Positions 45,407-53,710 of a stretch of DNA of 64,000 nucleotides are shown here, one piece after another. The position numbers and the translations under genes were made by a program. Source of the stretch: Rhizobium mongolense USDA 1844 (GTDB taxonomy: Bacteria; Pseudomonadota; Alphaproteobacteria; Rhizobiales; Rhizobiaceae); NCBI RefSeq assembly GCF_000419765.1, contig NZ_ATTQ01000002.1, forward strand, positions 1 through 64,000. Reading direction: 5' to 3'. Position 1 is the stretch's first letter; each line of letters begins with the position of its first letter. The notes beneath the pieces were generated by a model. The model worked only from the letters and a program-made list of their open reading frames with translations. It did not search any database and had not been told where the DNA came from.

Positions 45407-46282
45407 GTGACGCCTGAAGATAGGATTCATGCACTCGGCATCTGGCAAGGCCCGATCGAAATCGCACCGATTGCCGGCGGCATTACCAACCGGAACTATC
45501 TCGTAACCGATCGCATATCGCGCCGCGTCGTGCGCCTCGGCGTCGACATCCCGGTTCATCATATCAGCCGCCAGAACGAGCTTGCGGCCAGCCAGGCAGC
45601 CCACGCTGCCGGACTTTCGCCTGCGGTCATCCATCATGAGCCCGGCGTGCTCGTCCTCGATTTCATCGAGGCGCGGGCTCTGACGGCGGAAGACATCCAG
45701 GATGCGCAAATGCTCGCACGCATCGTGCCACTGGTTCGCGCCTGCCATCATGACATCCCCCTTCATTTCCGGGGCCAGGCGATGATCTTCTGGGTCTTCC
45801 ATGTCATCCGCGACTACGCGGCCACTCTGGTTGCCGCGGAAAGCGGCTATGCGCCGATGCTTCCCGCGCTGCTCGAACGGGCCGAACTCCTCGAACAGGC
45901 CGCCGGCCCTTTCGATATCGCCTTCGGCCACAACGACCTTCTCGCCGCGAACTTCCTTGATGACGGCAAGCGTCTCTGGCTGATCGATTGGGACTACGCG
46001 GGTTTCAACACGCCTCTCTTTGATCTCGGCGGCCTCGCCTCGAACAACGAGTTTTCGGAAGGTGCCGAGCGGCAAATGCTGGAAACCTATTTCGGCCGGC
46101 CGCTGACGCGGGATCTTTGGCAGCGCTATAGCGCCATGAAATGCTCTTCTCTGCTTCGCGAAACGCTTTGGAGCATGGTCTCCGAGATCCATTCGACCAT
46201 CGATTTCAATTATGCAGCCTACACAGCCGAAAACCTCGCGCGCTTCGAGCGTGCCTACAAGGCATTTGAACAGGACCAGTAA
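45407..46282 (+). CDS. Choline/aminoglycoside kinase-like phosphotransferase
   Basis: A 291-residue protein of the choline-kinase/APH fold. It has the nucleotide loop region GGITNRNYLV (about 22-31), the Brenner-type catalytic motif FGHNDLLAANFL (about 182-193) and the metal site WLIDWDYAG. The GTG at 45407 follows GGGGG and is preferred to an ATG 19 codons upstream. It should phosphorylate a small hydroxyl compound, perhaps the import substrate or a choline-like amine. The next gene starts one base after the stop codon. Confidence 0.85.
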   Translation: MTPEDRIHALGIWQGPIEIAPIAGGITNRNYLVTDRISRRVVRLGVDIPVHHISRQNELAASQAAHAAGLSPAVIHHEPGVLVLDFIEARALTAEDIQDAQMLARIVPLVRACHHDIPLHFRGQAMIFWVFHVIRDYAATLVAAESGYAPMLPALLERAELLEQAAGPFDIAFGHNDLLAANFLDDGKRLWLIDWDYAGFNTPLFDLGGLASNNEFSEGAERQMLETYFGRPLTRDLWQRYSAMKCSSLLRETLWSMVSEIHSTIDFNYAAYTAENLARFERAYKAFEQDQ

Positions 46283-46283
46283 T

Positions 46284-48734
46284 ATGGCGAAGGAATTACC
46301 GAAGACGGCGAAAGCCGTGGTCATCGGCGGCGGCATCATCGGTTGCTCGACGGCCTATCATTTGGGCAAGCTCGGCTGGACGGATACGGTGCTGCTCGAG
46401 CGCAAGAAGCTCACCTCCGGCACCACCTTCCATGCCGCGGGCCTCGTCGGTCAGCTGCGCACCAGCGCCAACATCACCCAGCTGCTTGGCTATTCCGTCG
46501 ATCTTTACAAAAAACTTGAAGCCGAAACCGGTCTCGGCACCGGCTGGAAGATGAACGGTGGATTGCGGCTTGCCTGCAATGAAGAGCGCTGGACGGAAGT
46601 GAAGCGCCAGGCAACGACAGCGCAATCTTTCGGTCTCGACATGCGATTGCTCACTCCCCAGGAAGCCTTCGAACTCTGGCCGCTGATGACGATCGACGAC
46701 CTTGTGGGCGCGGCCTATCTGCCGACCGACGGCCAGGCCAATCCTTCCGACATCACGCAGGCGCTGGCGAAAGGCGCCCGGATGTCCGGCGTCTCGATCT
46801 TCGAGGATACGGAAGTCCTCGACCTCGAAATCGACAAAGGAAAGATCCGCGCCGTCATCACCGAAAAGGGCCGCATCGAATGCGAACGCGTCATCGTCTG
46901 CGCCGGCCAGTGGACCCGGGCTTTCGCTGCCCGTTTCGGCGTGAACGTGCCGCTCGTCTCCGTCGAGCATCAGTACATCATCACCGAATCCTTCGGCGTG
47001 CCTTCCAATCTGCCGACGCTGCGCGATCCGGATCGCCTCACCTACTACAAGGAAGAAGTTGGCGGGCTCGTCATGGGCGGCTATGAGCCGAATCCAATCC
47101 CCTGGGCGGTGAACGGCATTCCGGAAGGTTTCCATTACACGCTGCTCGACAGCAATTTCGATCACTTCGAGCAGATCATGGAGCAGGCGCTGGAGCGGGT
47201 TCCAGGCTTGCAGAAGGCGGGGGTCAAACAGCTCCTGAACGGACCTGAGAGTTTCACGCCGGATGGCAATTTCATTCTCGGCGAAGCCCCGGAGCTGAGG
47301 AATTTCTTCGTCGGCGCCGGGTTCAACGCTTTCGGCATCGCCTCCGGCGGTGGTGCCGGGATGGCGCTCGCCGAGTGGGTCGCCAAAGGTGAGCCGCCTT
47401 ATGATCTCTGGCCGGTCGACATCCGCCGCTTCGGCCGCCCCCACTTCGATACCGACTGGGTGCGTACCCGCACGCTCGAGGCCTATGGCAAGCATTATAC
47501 GATGGCTTGGCCCTTCGAAGAACATTCGAGCGGCCGCCCCTGCCGCAAGTCGCCGCTTTACGATCGCCTCAAGGCTCAGGGCGCCTGCTTCGGCGAAAAA
47601 CTCGGTTGGGAGCGGCCGAACTGGTTCGCCGATCTCTTTGCCGACGAGGAGCCGAAGGATGTCTATACCTACGGCCGTCAAAACTGGTTCGATGCCGTCG
47701 GCCGCGAGCACAAGGCCGTGCGCGAAGCGGCTGTCATCTTCGATCAAACATCTTTTGCAAAGTTTGTTCTGAAGGGGAGGGATGCAGAGGCTGCTCTTTC
47801 GTGGATCGCCTCGAATGATGTCGCCAAGCCCGCCGGATCGCTCACCTACACGCAGATGCTGAACGACAAGGGCGGCATCGAATGCGACGTCACCGTCGCC
47901 CGCATCACCGAGAACGAATTCTACATCGTTACCGGCACCGGCTTTGCCACTCACGATTTCGATTGGATCGCCCGCAATATACCGGCAGATATGCGGGCCG
48001 AACTTGTCGATGTGACATCGGCCTATTCGGTTCTTTCCCTGATGGGGCCGAATTCCCGCACTGTCCTTGAGAAAGTCACTACCAGTGATGTGTCCAACGC
48101 CGCCTTTCCATTCGGCCGGGTAAAGACCATCGGCATCGTCGGCTGCCCCGTCAGGGCGTTGCGGATCACCTATGTCGGCGAATTGGGCTATGAACTCCAT
48201 GTCCCTGTCGAATATGCAACGACGGTCTATGATGCCTTGATGGCTGCCGGCAGCGGTTTCGGTCTCGTCAATGCCGGCTACCGTGCCATCGAAAGCTGCC
48301 GTCTGGAAAAGGGCTATCGTGCCTGGGGTTCGGACATCGGTCCGGATCATACACCGATCGAGGCGGGGCTCGCCTGGGCAGTCAAAACGAAGAGGAACAT
48401 CGACTTCCGTGGTCGCAAGGCGATCGAGCGCCAACTTTCAGGCGGTGTGAAAAAGATGCTCGCTTGCGTCGTGCCGGACGATCCGGAGACCGTCCTTCTC
48501 GGCCGCGAAACCATTTATCGGAATGGCAAACGTGTCGGCTGGCTTTCCAGCGGCGGTTTCGGCTACACGATCGGCAAACCGATCGGTTACGGCTACATCC
48601 GCAATCCCGACGGCGTGACCGAGGATTTCATGTTGTCGGGAACCTATGAACTGGACGTTGCGAGGGAGCGTATTCCCTGCACGGTGTCGCTGAAGCCGCT
48701 CTATGATCCGGAGATGAAGCGCATCAAGGCTTAA
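46284..48734 (+). CDS. FAD-dependent dehydrogenase with GcvT domain (dimethylglycine/sarcosine dehydrogenase-like)
   Basis: An 816-residue two-part enzyme. The N-terminal FAD-dependent oxidoreductase domain (about 9-370) has VVIGGGIIGCSTAYHLGKLG, and GTTFHAAGLVGQLR with the histidine that can bind FAD covalently. A linker domain follows, then an aminomethyltransferase (GcvT-like) folate domain (about 430-810: TYTQMLNDKGGIECDVTV, YVGELGYELHVP, AGYRAIESCRLEKGYRAWGSDIG). Relatives oxidise N-methyl glycines and pass the carbon to tetrahydrofolate. Its place at the end of a sugar transporter operon next to a choline-kinase-like gene suggests the operon may import a methylated amine or amino-sugar rather than a plain sugar. 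Confidence 0.9.
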   Translation: MAKELPKTAKAVVIGGGIIGCSTAYHLGKLGWTDTVLLERKKLTSGTTFHAAGLVGQLRTSANITQLLGYSVDLYKKLEAETGLGTGWKMNGGLRLACNEERWTEVKRQATTAQSFGLDMRLLTPQEAFELWPLMTIDDLVGAAYLPTDGQANPSDITQALAKGARMSGVSIFEDTEVLDLEIDKGKIRAVITEKGRIECERVIVCAGQWTRAFAARFGVNVPLVSVEHQYIITESFGVPSNLPTLRDPDRLTYYKEEVGGLVMGGYEPNPIPWAVNGIPEGFHYTLLDSNFDHFEQIMEQALERVPGLQKAGVKQLLNGPESFTPDGNFILGEAPELRNFFVGAGFNAFGIASGGGAGMALAEWVAKGEPPYDLWPVDIRRFGRPHFDTDWVRTRTLEAYGKHYTMAWPFEEHSSGRPCRKSPLYDRLKAQGACFGEKLGWERPNWFADLFADEEPKDVYTYGRQNWFDAVGREHKAVREAAVIFDQTSFAKFVLKGRDAEAALSWIASNDVAKPAGSLTYTQMLNDKGGIECDVTVARITENEFYIVTGTGFATHDFDWIARNIPADMRAELVDVTSAYSVLSLMGPNSRTVLEKVTTSDVSNAAFPFGRVKTIGIVGCPVRALRITYVGELGYELHVPVEYATTVYDALMAAGSGFGLVNAGYRAIESCRLEKGYRAWGSDIGPDHTPIEAGLAWAVKTKRNIDFRGRKAIERQLSGGVKKMLACVVPDDPETVLLGRETIYRNGKRVGWLSSGGFGYTIGKPIGYGYIRNPDGVTEDFMLSGTYELDVARERIPCTVSLKPLYDPEMKRIKA

Positions 48735-48917
48735 TAGGCGTTTGCAATGCGGCTGTACTGCCAGATTGTGGCAAGCGCTCAGCTCTCTCCTCATTCCTGT
48801 CCTTGTGACAGGCGCCCAGAGACGTCGCGTCTGCGCCGTGAATCACCCGTTTAACGAGCCTCAGCGTCTAATGACCTGGGCGCGCAGCGGCGGCGGAGTA
48901 ACGCGGCGCGCCCCCAC

Positions 48918-50372
48918 TCAAATCAACGGCAGCCTGTTATCCTGGATCAGAATCTCCAGCTTGTTCGCCACGTCCTCGGTCCAAGCAGCGTTTTTCGCCA
49001 GTGCCGCCGGGAAGAGCCCAGGCAGGCCGAAAATCGTCGCCGCTACCGCAGCGCCGTTTCGCGGGACATCTGTAAGGAGATCTGCGATTTCACCAGCTCT
49101 CGGATCACGCAATTCGTAACTTTTGCCGTTCCGGTCGACGCCCAGCGCATAGCGCATCCAGGCGGCGACTGCGATTGCATAAGTCTCCGCCTTGCTGCCA
49201 TGAGCAAGCGCTTCCGTTGCCGGCTCCAGGAGACGTTGCGGCAGTTTCTGCGTCCCGTCCATGGCGATCTGATAGGTGCGGTGCGCGATCGCCTTATTTG
49301 CAAAGCGCGCTATGAGTTCTTCCGCATAGTGCTCGAGATTGATCCCTGGAACGGGATCGAGGGTCGCAGCTGCCGCGCTCATGTGCCGCCGCGCAAGCGC
49401 TGCCAACCCGGCATCTTCCATGGCATCGCGAATGTATTCATAGCCACCTATATATCCGAGATAGGCGAGCAGGGAATGCGCCCCGTTCAGCATGCGAAGC
49501 TTCATCTTCTCGTAGGCCGAGACCTCCTCGACCATCAGCACGCCAGCTTTCTCCCAGGCCGGGCGGCCATTGGCGAAATGGTCTTCGATCACCCATTGCG
49601 TGAAGGGCTCGGTCTCAATCGCCGCAAGATCCTGCCGTCCCGTCAGGCGCTCGGCATCGGCATAGGTAACGTCGGTACTGGCCGGGGTGATGCGATCCAC
49701 CATCGTGGAGGGAAAGGGTACGGTCTGTTCGATCCAGTCGTGCAACGAAGGATCGATGCGGCTCGCGAATTCGAGAACCAGGCGCTTGAGGACTGCGCCG
49801 TTGCTCGGCAGGTTGTCGCAACTTAGCGGCGTGAAGGGCGCAGTACCCTTTTTACGCCGACGGGCCAGCCCTTCGACAAGATAGCCGACAACGCCGCGCG
49901 GCGTATGCGGATGGATAAGATCGGCGGCGATGTCGGGATGGTTGAGATCGAGGCCGCCGGTAAGGGTATCCAGACCATAGGCCTTCTCGGTCACCGTCAG
50001 GCTGACGATGCGGATTGCCGGATCTTCCAGGCGCGCAAGCAGCCCTGCCGGGTCACGCGTTGCGACATGCGCCTTCAGGATCGGGCCGATCACCTGCGCC
50101 GTCGTTCCCGACGTATCGCGGATCAGCATCGTATAGAGGCCGTTCTGCTCGTTCAGGTGATCCGCGACATCGGCGGTGCGCAGGCTTGCGACTTCAATGC
50201 CCCAGTCGCCGCCGGCGGCCGCAAGTGCCGCATCGGTAAAGGGTGCAAAATGCGCGCGGAAAAAGGCACCCGGACCGAGATGCAGGATGCCGCTTTTCAG
50301 CTTGCTTCGATCATAGGCCGGAAGTTTTGCCCTCGGCGCGAGGCCCGTCAGGTTTTGCAGTCGCTCCGTCAC
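48918..50372 (-). CDS. uxuB: Fructuronate reductase / mannitol dehydrogenase family protein
   Basis: A 484-residue long-chain polyol dehydrogenase. The N-terminal motif GILHLGPGAFFRAHFAPF and the catalytic region TVPFPSTMVDRITP, KMKLRMLNGAHSLLAYLGYI are those of UxuB/MtlK enzymes. It begins with GTG and overlaps uxaC by four bases. The pairing with glucuronate isomerase makes fructuronate-to-mannonate reduction the best call, although mannitol-type polyols cannot be excluded. uxuA (mannonate dehydratase) is not in the window. The gap 48735-48917 holds nothing I can identify. Confidence 0.88.
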   Translation of the reverse strand: MTERLQNLTGLAPRAKLPAYDRSKLKSGILHLGPGAFFRAHFAPFTDAALAAAGGDWGIEVASLRTADVADHLNEQNGLYTMLIRDTSGTTAQVIGPILKAHVATRDPAGLLARLEDPAIRIVSLTVTEKAYGLDTLTGGLDLNHPDIAADLIHPHTPRGVVGYLVEGLARRRKKGTAPFTPLSCDNLPSNGAVLKRLVLEFASRIDPSLHDWIEQTVPFPSTMVDRITPASTDVTYADAERLTGRQDLAAIETEPFTQWVIEDHFANGRPAWEKAGVLMVEEVSAYEKMKLRMLNGAHSLLAYLGYIGGYEYIRDAMEDAGLAALARRHMSAAAATLDPVPGINLEHYAEELIARFANKAIAHRTYQIAMDGTQKLPQRLLEPATEALAHGSKAETYAIAVAAWMRYALGVDRNGKSYELRDPRAGEIADLLTDVPRNGAAVAATIFGLPGLFPAALAKNAAWTEDVANKLEILIQDNRLPLI

Positions 50373-51784
50373 AGCTTGTATGCCTTCTTCGCATTGTCAT
50401 AGGAAAGTTCCCGCGCGACGATTTCGGCATCCTTCTTTGAAATCCGGTGCTCGGCTGCGAGCTGCGCCAGGAAGCGGCAGACCTCGCGGCGCCAGACGTC
50501 GTGGCGGGCGGGGATTGAAAGCAGTGCCCGCGTATCGTCGTTGAAGCCGGCGAGATTGGCAAAGCCGGCCGTTTCAACGACCTGGTCGAGATAGCGGCGA
50601 ATGCCGTTCGGGCTGTCATGGAACCACCAGGGCGGGCCGATCATCAGGCACTCCCAGTGCCCGGCCATCGGTGCCAGTTCGCGGGCATAGGTCGTCTCGT
50701 CGAGCGTGAAGAGCACAACCCTGAGACCGGGCGCATGGCCGTATTTCGCCAGCAGTGCGTTCAAGCCGCCGACCCAGTCCGTGCGTGTCGGAATATCGGC
50801 GCCCATGTTCGGACCGCGCGTCTGGAAAAGGCCGCTGTCGGTGTTTCGGCGGGAGCCGGCATGAATTTGCATCACCATGCCGTCTTCGGCCGAGAGGCCG
50901 GCCATCTCCGTCATCATCAGGCCACGGAAAAGCTCGGCATCTGCCCCAGAAAGAGGGCCTCTCAGGGCTTTGTCGAGCAGCGCCTGCTTGTCGGCAAGCG
51001 GGAGATCGGCGGTAAAGGCCGTCGGCACGCCGTGGTCAGTGGCCGTTGCGCCGAACTGGCGGAAATAGGCGCGGCGCTTGCGGTGCGCATCGACCATGCC
51101 ATCCCACCGGGTAATGTCGGTGCCGGTGATTTCGCCGAATTGCAGGAGATTGGCACGGAAACCGACGGCATCCGGATCGGTGACACTGTCCGGCCGGTAT
51201 GTGGTGCGCACGCGGCCGATCCAGCCCTCCGCCGCCATCTTCTGGTGATGGGTCAGCGGGTCGAGCGCGCCTTCCGTCGTCGCAATCGTCTCGATACCGA
51301 AACGCTTGTGCAGCGCGCGCGGCCGGAACTCGGGCAGCGCCAATTGTGCGTTGATGTGGTCGTAAAGCTTATCGGCATTATCCGGCGTCAGCGGTTCGTC
51401 GCAGCCAAGCACGGCCGACATCGCATGATCGACCCAGAGGCTGGAAGGCGTGCCGCGGAAAAGGTGATACTGTACAGAAAAGGCCCGCCAGATCGCCCGG
51501 CCCTCTGCGACCGGCTTGCCGTCGAGCCGCGGCACGCCGAGATCGTCGAGCTTGACGCCGACACTGTGCAGCATGCGGAAAAGATAGTGATCGGGAATGA
51601 CAAGCAGCGAAGCCGCATCCTCGAAAGGCTTGTCCTCGGCAAACCACGAAGGTTCGGTGTGCCCGTGCGGGCTGACAATCGGCAAATTGCGAACCGCTTC
51701 GTAAAGCTCGCGCGCGATGGTTCGCGTTGCCGGATCGGCCGGAAAGAGCCGGTCCGGATGAAGAAAGCCGTTTCCTACATCCAT
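50369..51784 (-). CDS. uxaC: Glucuronate isomerase
   Basis: A 471-residue uronate isomerase that converts glucuronate to fructuronate (and galacturonate to tagaturonate). It has the amidohydrolase-like opening VSPHGHTEPSWFAED (about 38-52), then NYRPDSV-like TTYRPDSVTDPD, MQIHAGSRRNTDSGLF and the closing region VGFANLAGFNDDTRAL. AGGGAGG lies upstream of the ATG. The palindrome at 51846 is 62 bases upstream and matches the one before the Gfo-DUF993 operon. Confidence 0.94.
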   Translation of the reverse strand: MDVGNGFLHPDRLFPADPATRTIARELYEAVRNLPIVSPHGHTEPSWFAEDKPFEDAASLLVIPDHYLFRMLHSVGVKLDDLGVPRLDGKPVAEGRAIWRAFSVQYHLFRGTPSSLWVDHAMSAVLGCDEPLTPDNADKLYDHINAQLALPEFRPRALHKRFGIETIATTEGALDPLTHHQKMAAEGWIGRVRTTYRPDSVTDPDAVGFRANLLQFGEITGTDITRWDGMVDAHRKRRAYFRQFGATATDHGVPTAFTADLPLADKQALLDKALRGPLSGADAELFRGLMMTEMAGLSAEDGMVMQIHAGSRRNTDSGLFQTRGPNMGADIPTRTDWVGGLNALLAKYGHAPGLRVVLFTLDETTYARELAPMAGHWECLMIGPPWWFHDSPNGIRRYLDQVVETAGFANLAGFNDDTRALLSIPARHDVWRREVCRFLAQLAAEHRISKKDAEIVARELSYDNAKKAYKL

Positions 51785-51845
51785 CAGATTTCCTCCCTGA
51801 TTAGACAGGGCCTATCCCACCTGAGCAAGGACGGCAAGCCCTATT

Positions 51846-51865
51846 AGTAACTAAACGGTTCACTT
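51846..51865. promoter_or_regulatory. Operator-like site upstream of uxaC-uxuB (site 3)
   Basis: AGTAACTAAACGGTTCACTT repeats the first 15 bases of site 1 (39056) exactly and has one extra C in the second arm. It lies between uxaC and the divergent slyX gene. The identity over 15 bases in two places 12.8 kb apart is hard to explain except by a shared regulator. Confidence 0.7.
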
Positions 51866-51952
51866 TCGGAATCGTTTTTTACGAGCCTCGAAAGCATTGA
51901 CGCAAAGACTTATTTCCGCTTTGGAAAGGCAGAAATTGCCGGGAGAAAACCG

Positions 51953-52162
51953 ATGTCCGACGAGACGGGTCGAATCACCAAACTTGAGGAAATGGTCGCC
52001 CATCAGGCAAAGACGATCGACGAGCTTTCCGATCAACTCGCGGAGCAATGGAAGGCAGTCGAGCAGATGCGCACCAAGCTCGACCGGCTGACGGAACGCT
52101 TTCTGTCCCTTGAGGAGCAATCCCTCGAAGCCCCGGCGATCACGCGTCCACCGCACTATTGA
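51953..52162 (+). CDS. slyX: SlyX family protein
   Basis: A 69-residue coiled-coil protein: ITKLEEMVAHQAKTIDELSDQLAEQWKAVEQM forms a heptad helix, and the end reads APAITRPPHY, the conserved SlyX tail (PPHY). Its function is not established. It is followed by a strong terminator and stands alone between uxaC and gabD. Confidence 0.92.
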   Translation: MSDETGRITKLEEMVAHQAKTIDELSDQLAEQWKAVEQMRTKLDRLTERFLSLEEQSLEAPAITRPPHY

Positions 52163-52170
52163 CTGGCAGA

Positions 52171-52198
52171 AAAAGGGCGCCCCTGACGGCGCCCTTTT
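52171..52198. terminator. Bidirectional terminator between slyX and gabD
   Basis: GGGCGCC (52175-52181) pairs with GGCGCCC (52188-52194) over a six-base loop. AAAA precedes and TTTT follows, so it can act on both strands, closing slyX on the plus strand and gabD on the minus strand. Confidence 0.85.
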
Positions 52199-52207
52199 CC
52201 TTTCGGC

Positions 52208-53689
52208 TCAGAGATTGCCGATGCAGAGGTATTTCATTTCGAGATAATCGTCGACGCCATGGCGCGATCCTTCGCGGCCGTGCCCGGATTGCTTGACGCC
52301 GCCGAAGGGTGCCGTCTCCGTGGACATCAGGCCGGTATTGATACCGACCATCCCATATTCTAGCGCTTCGGCAACCTTCCAGACCTTCTTCAGATCGCCG
52401 GCGAAGAAATATGCGGCAAGGCCGAATTCGGTGTCGTTCGCCTGTTGAATCACCTCTTCAACAGTATCGAAGCGGAAGAGTGGAGCAACAGGACCGAAAG
52501 TTTCTTCACGTGCTACCTTCATGCCGCGGGCAACGCCGGTCAATACGGTCGGCGTGAAGAAGGTGCCGGCGCCTTCGATGCGCTTGCCGCCGGTCAGAAC
52601 CCTGGCGCCCTTGGAAAGCGCGTCGCTGACGTGATCTTCGACCTTCGCAAGGCCCTGCGCGTCGATCAGCGGGCCGATCGTGACGCCTGCCTCGAAGCCG
52701 TCGCCGACGGACATGGCTTCGACCTTTGCTGCCAGCTTGGCCGCAAATGCGTCGTAGACGCCTGACTGGACGTAGAGCCGGTTGGCGCAAACGCAAGTCT
52801 GGCCGGCATTGCGGTATTTGGAGGCGATCGCGCCTTCGACGGCGGCATCGAGATCGGCATCGTCAAAGACGATGAATGGTGCGTTGCCGCCGAGCTCGAG
52901 GCTCACCTTCTTGATCTGGTCGGCGCACTGGCGCATCAGAATGCGGCCAACTTCCGTCGAACCGGTAAAGCTGATCTTGCGCACTTTGTCGTTGCTGCAA
53001 AGTTCCTTGCCGATCGCCGGACCGTCTTCGCCGACAATGACGTTGAAGACGCCAGCCGGAATGCCGGCCTGTTCGGCAAGAACCGCAAGCGCGATTGCCG
53101 AGAGCGGGGTCTGCTCGGCGGGTTTCGAAACAACCGTGCAGCCGACAGCTAGCGCCGGAGCGATCTTGCGGGTGATCATTGCCGCCGGGAAGTTCCAGGG
53201 CGTGATGGTGCCCACGACTCCGACCGGCTGTTTGATGACGATCATGCGCTTGTCGTTGGAAGGAGCGGGAATCGTTTCGCCGTAGATGCGCTTGGCTTCC
53301 TCCGCGTACCATTCGATATAAGCGGCGGCATAAAGGATCTCGCCGCGCGCTTCAGGAAAGGGCTTACCCATTTCCGCCGTCAGGATCGCCGCCAGCTCAT
53401 CGGCGTTGGCAACCATCAGGTCGAACCACTTGCGCAGGATAGCGCTACGCTCCCTTGCAGGACGTGCTGCCCATTCAGGTTGCGCCGCATAGGCCGCGTC
53501 GATCGCTTTGCGGGTGTCGGCGGCACCCATGTCCGGCAGCGAGGCGAGCACTTCGCCTGTGGCCGGGTTCAAAACGTCGAAGGTTTTCGTTGCTTCGCCC
53601 CTTGTCCATTCGCCGTTGATGAATCCGGAGTCGCGGAGGAACGGCGAAGAAAAGGGCACATGCTTGGTCAGTGCAGTCGTGAATGACAT
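52208..53689 (-). CDS. gabD: Succinate-semialdehyde dehydrogenase
   Basis: A 493-residue aldehyde dehydrogenase of the GabD type. It has GVVGTITPWNFPAAMITRK, SFTGSTEVGR, the base in SLELGGNAPF, the nucleophile C299 in NAGQTCVCANR, and REETFGPVAPLF. The double cysteine TCVC is characteristic of succinate-semialdehyde dehydrogenases. GGAG precedes the ATG. It lies 21 bases downstream of gabT, so the pair converts 4-aminobutyrate to succinate. Confidence 0.93.
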   Translation of the reverse strand: MSFTTALTKHVPFSSPFLRDSGFINGEWTRGEATKTFDVLNPATGEVLASLPDMGAADTRKAIDAAYAAQPEWAARPARERSAILRKWFDLMVANADELAAILTAEMGKPFPEARGEILYAAAYIEWYAEEAKRIYGETIPAPSNDKRMIVIKQPVGVVGTITPWNFPAAMITRKIAPALAVGCTVVSKPAEQTPLSAIALAVLAEQAGIPAGVFNVIVGEDGPAIGKELCSNDKVRKISFTGSTEVGRILMRQCADQIKKVSLELGGNAPFIVFDDADLDAAVEGAIASKYRNAGQTCVCANRLYVQSGVYDAFAAKLAAKVEAMSVGDGFEAGVTIGPLIDAQGLAKVEDHVSDALSKGARVLTGGKRIEGAGTFFTPTVLTGVARGMKVAREETFGPVAPLFRFDTVEEVIQQANDTEFGLAAYFFAGDLKKVWKVAEALEYGMVGINTGLMSTETAPFGGVKQSGHGREGSRHGVDDYLEMKYLCIGNL

Positions 53690-53710
53690 GTCATTTACTC
53701 CGAAGGGCGG

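Noticed and set aside
46296..48434. A 712-codon open frame on the minus strand, opposite the FAD/GcvT enzyme gene
   Set aside because: It is the GC-rich antisense of a gene with strong family motifs. Its translation has no recognisable domain and an unnatural excess of Arg, Asp and Gly.
50618..51847. A 409-codon open frame on the plus strand, opposite uxaC
   Set aside because: The minus strand encodes a full glucuronate isomerase with conserved motifs. The opposite frame has no family features.
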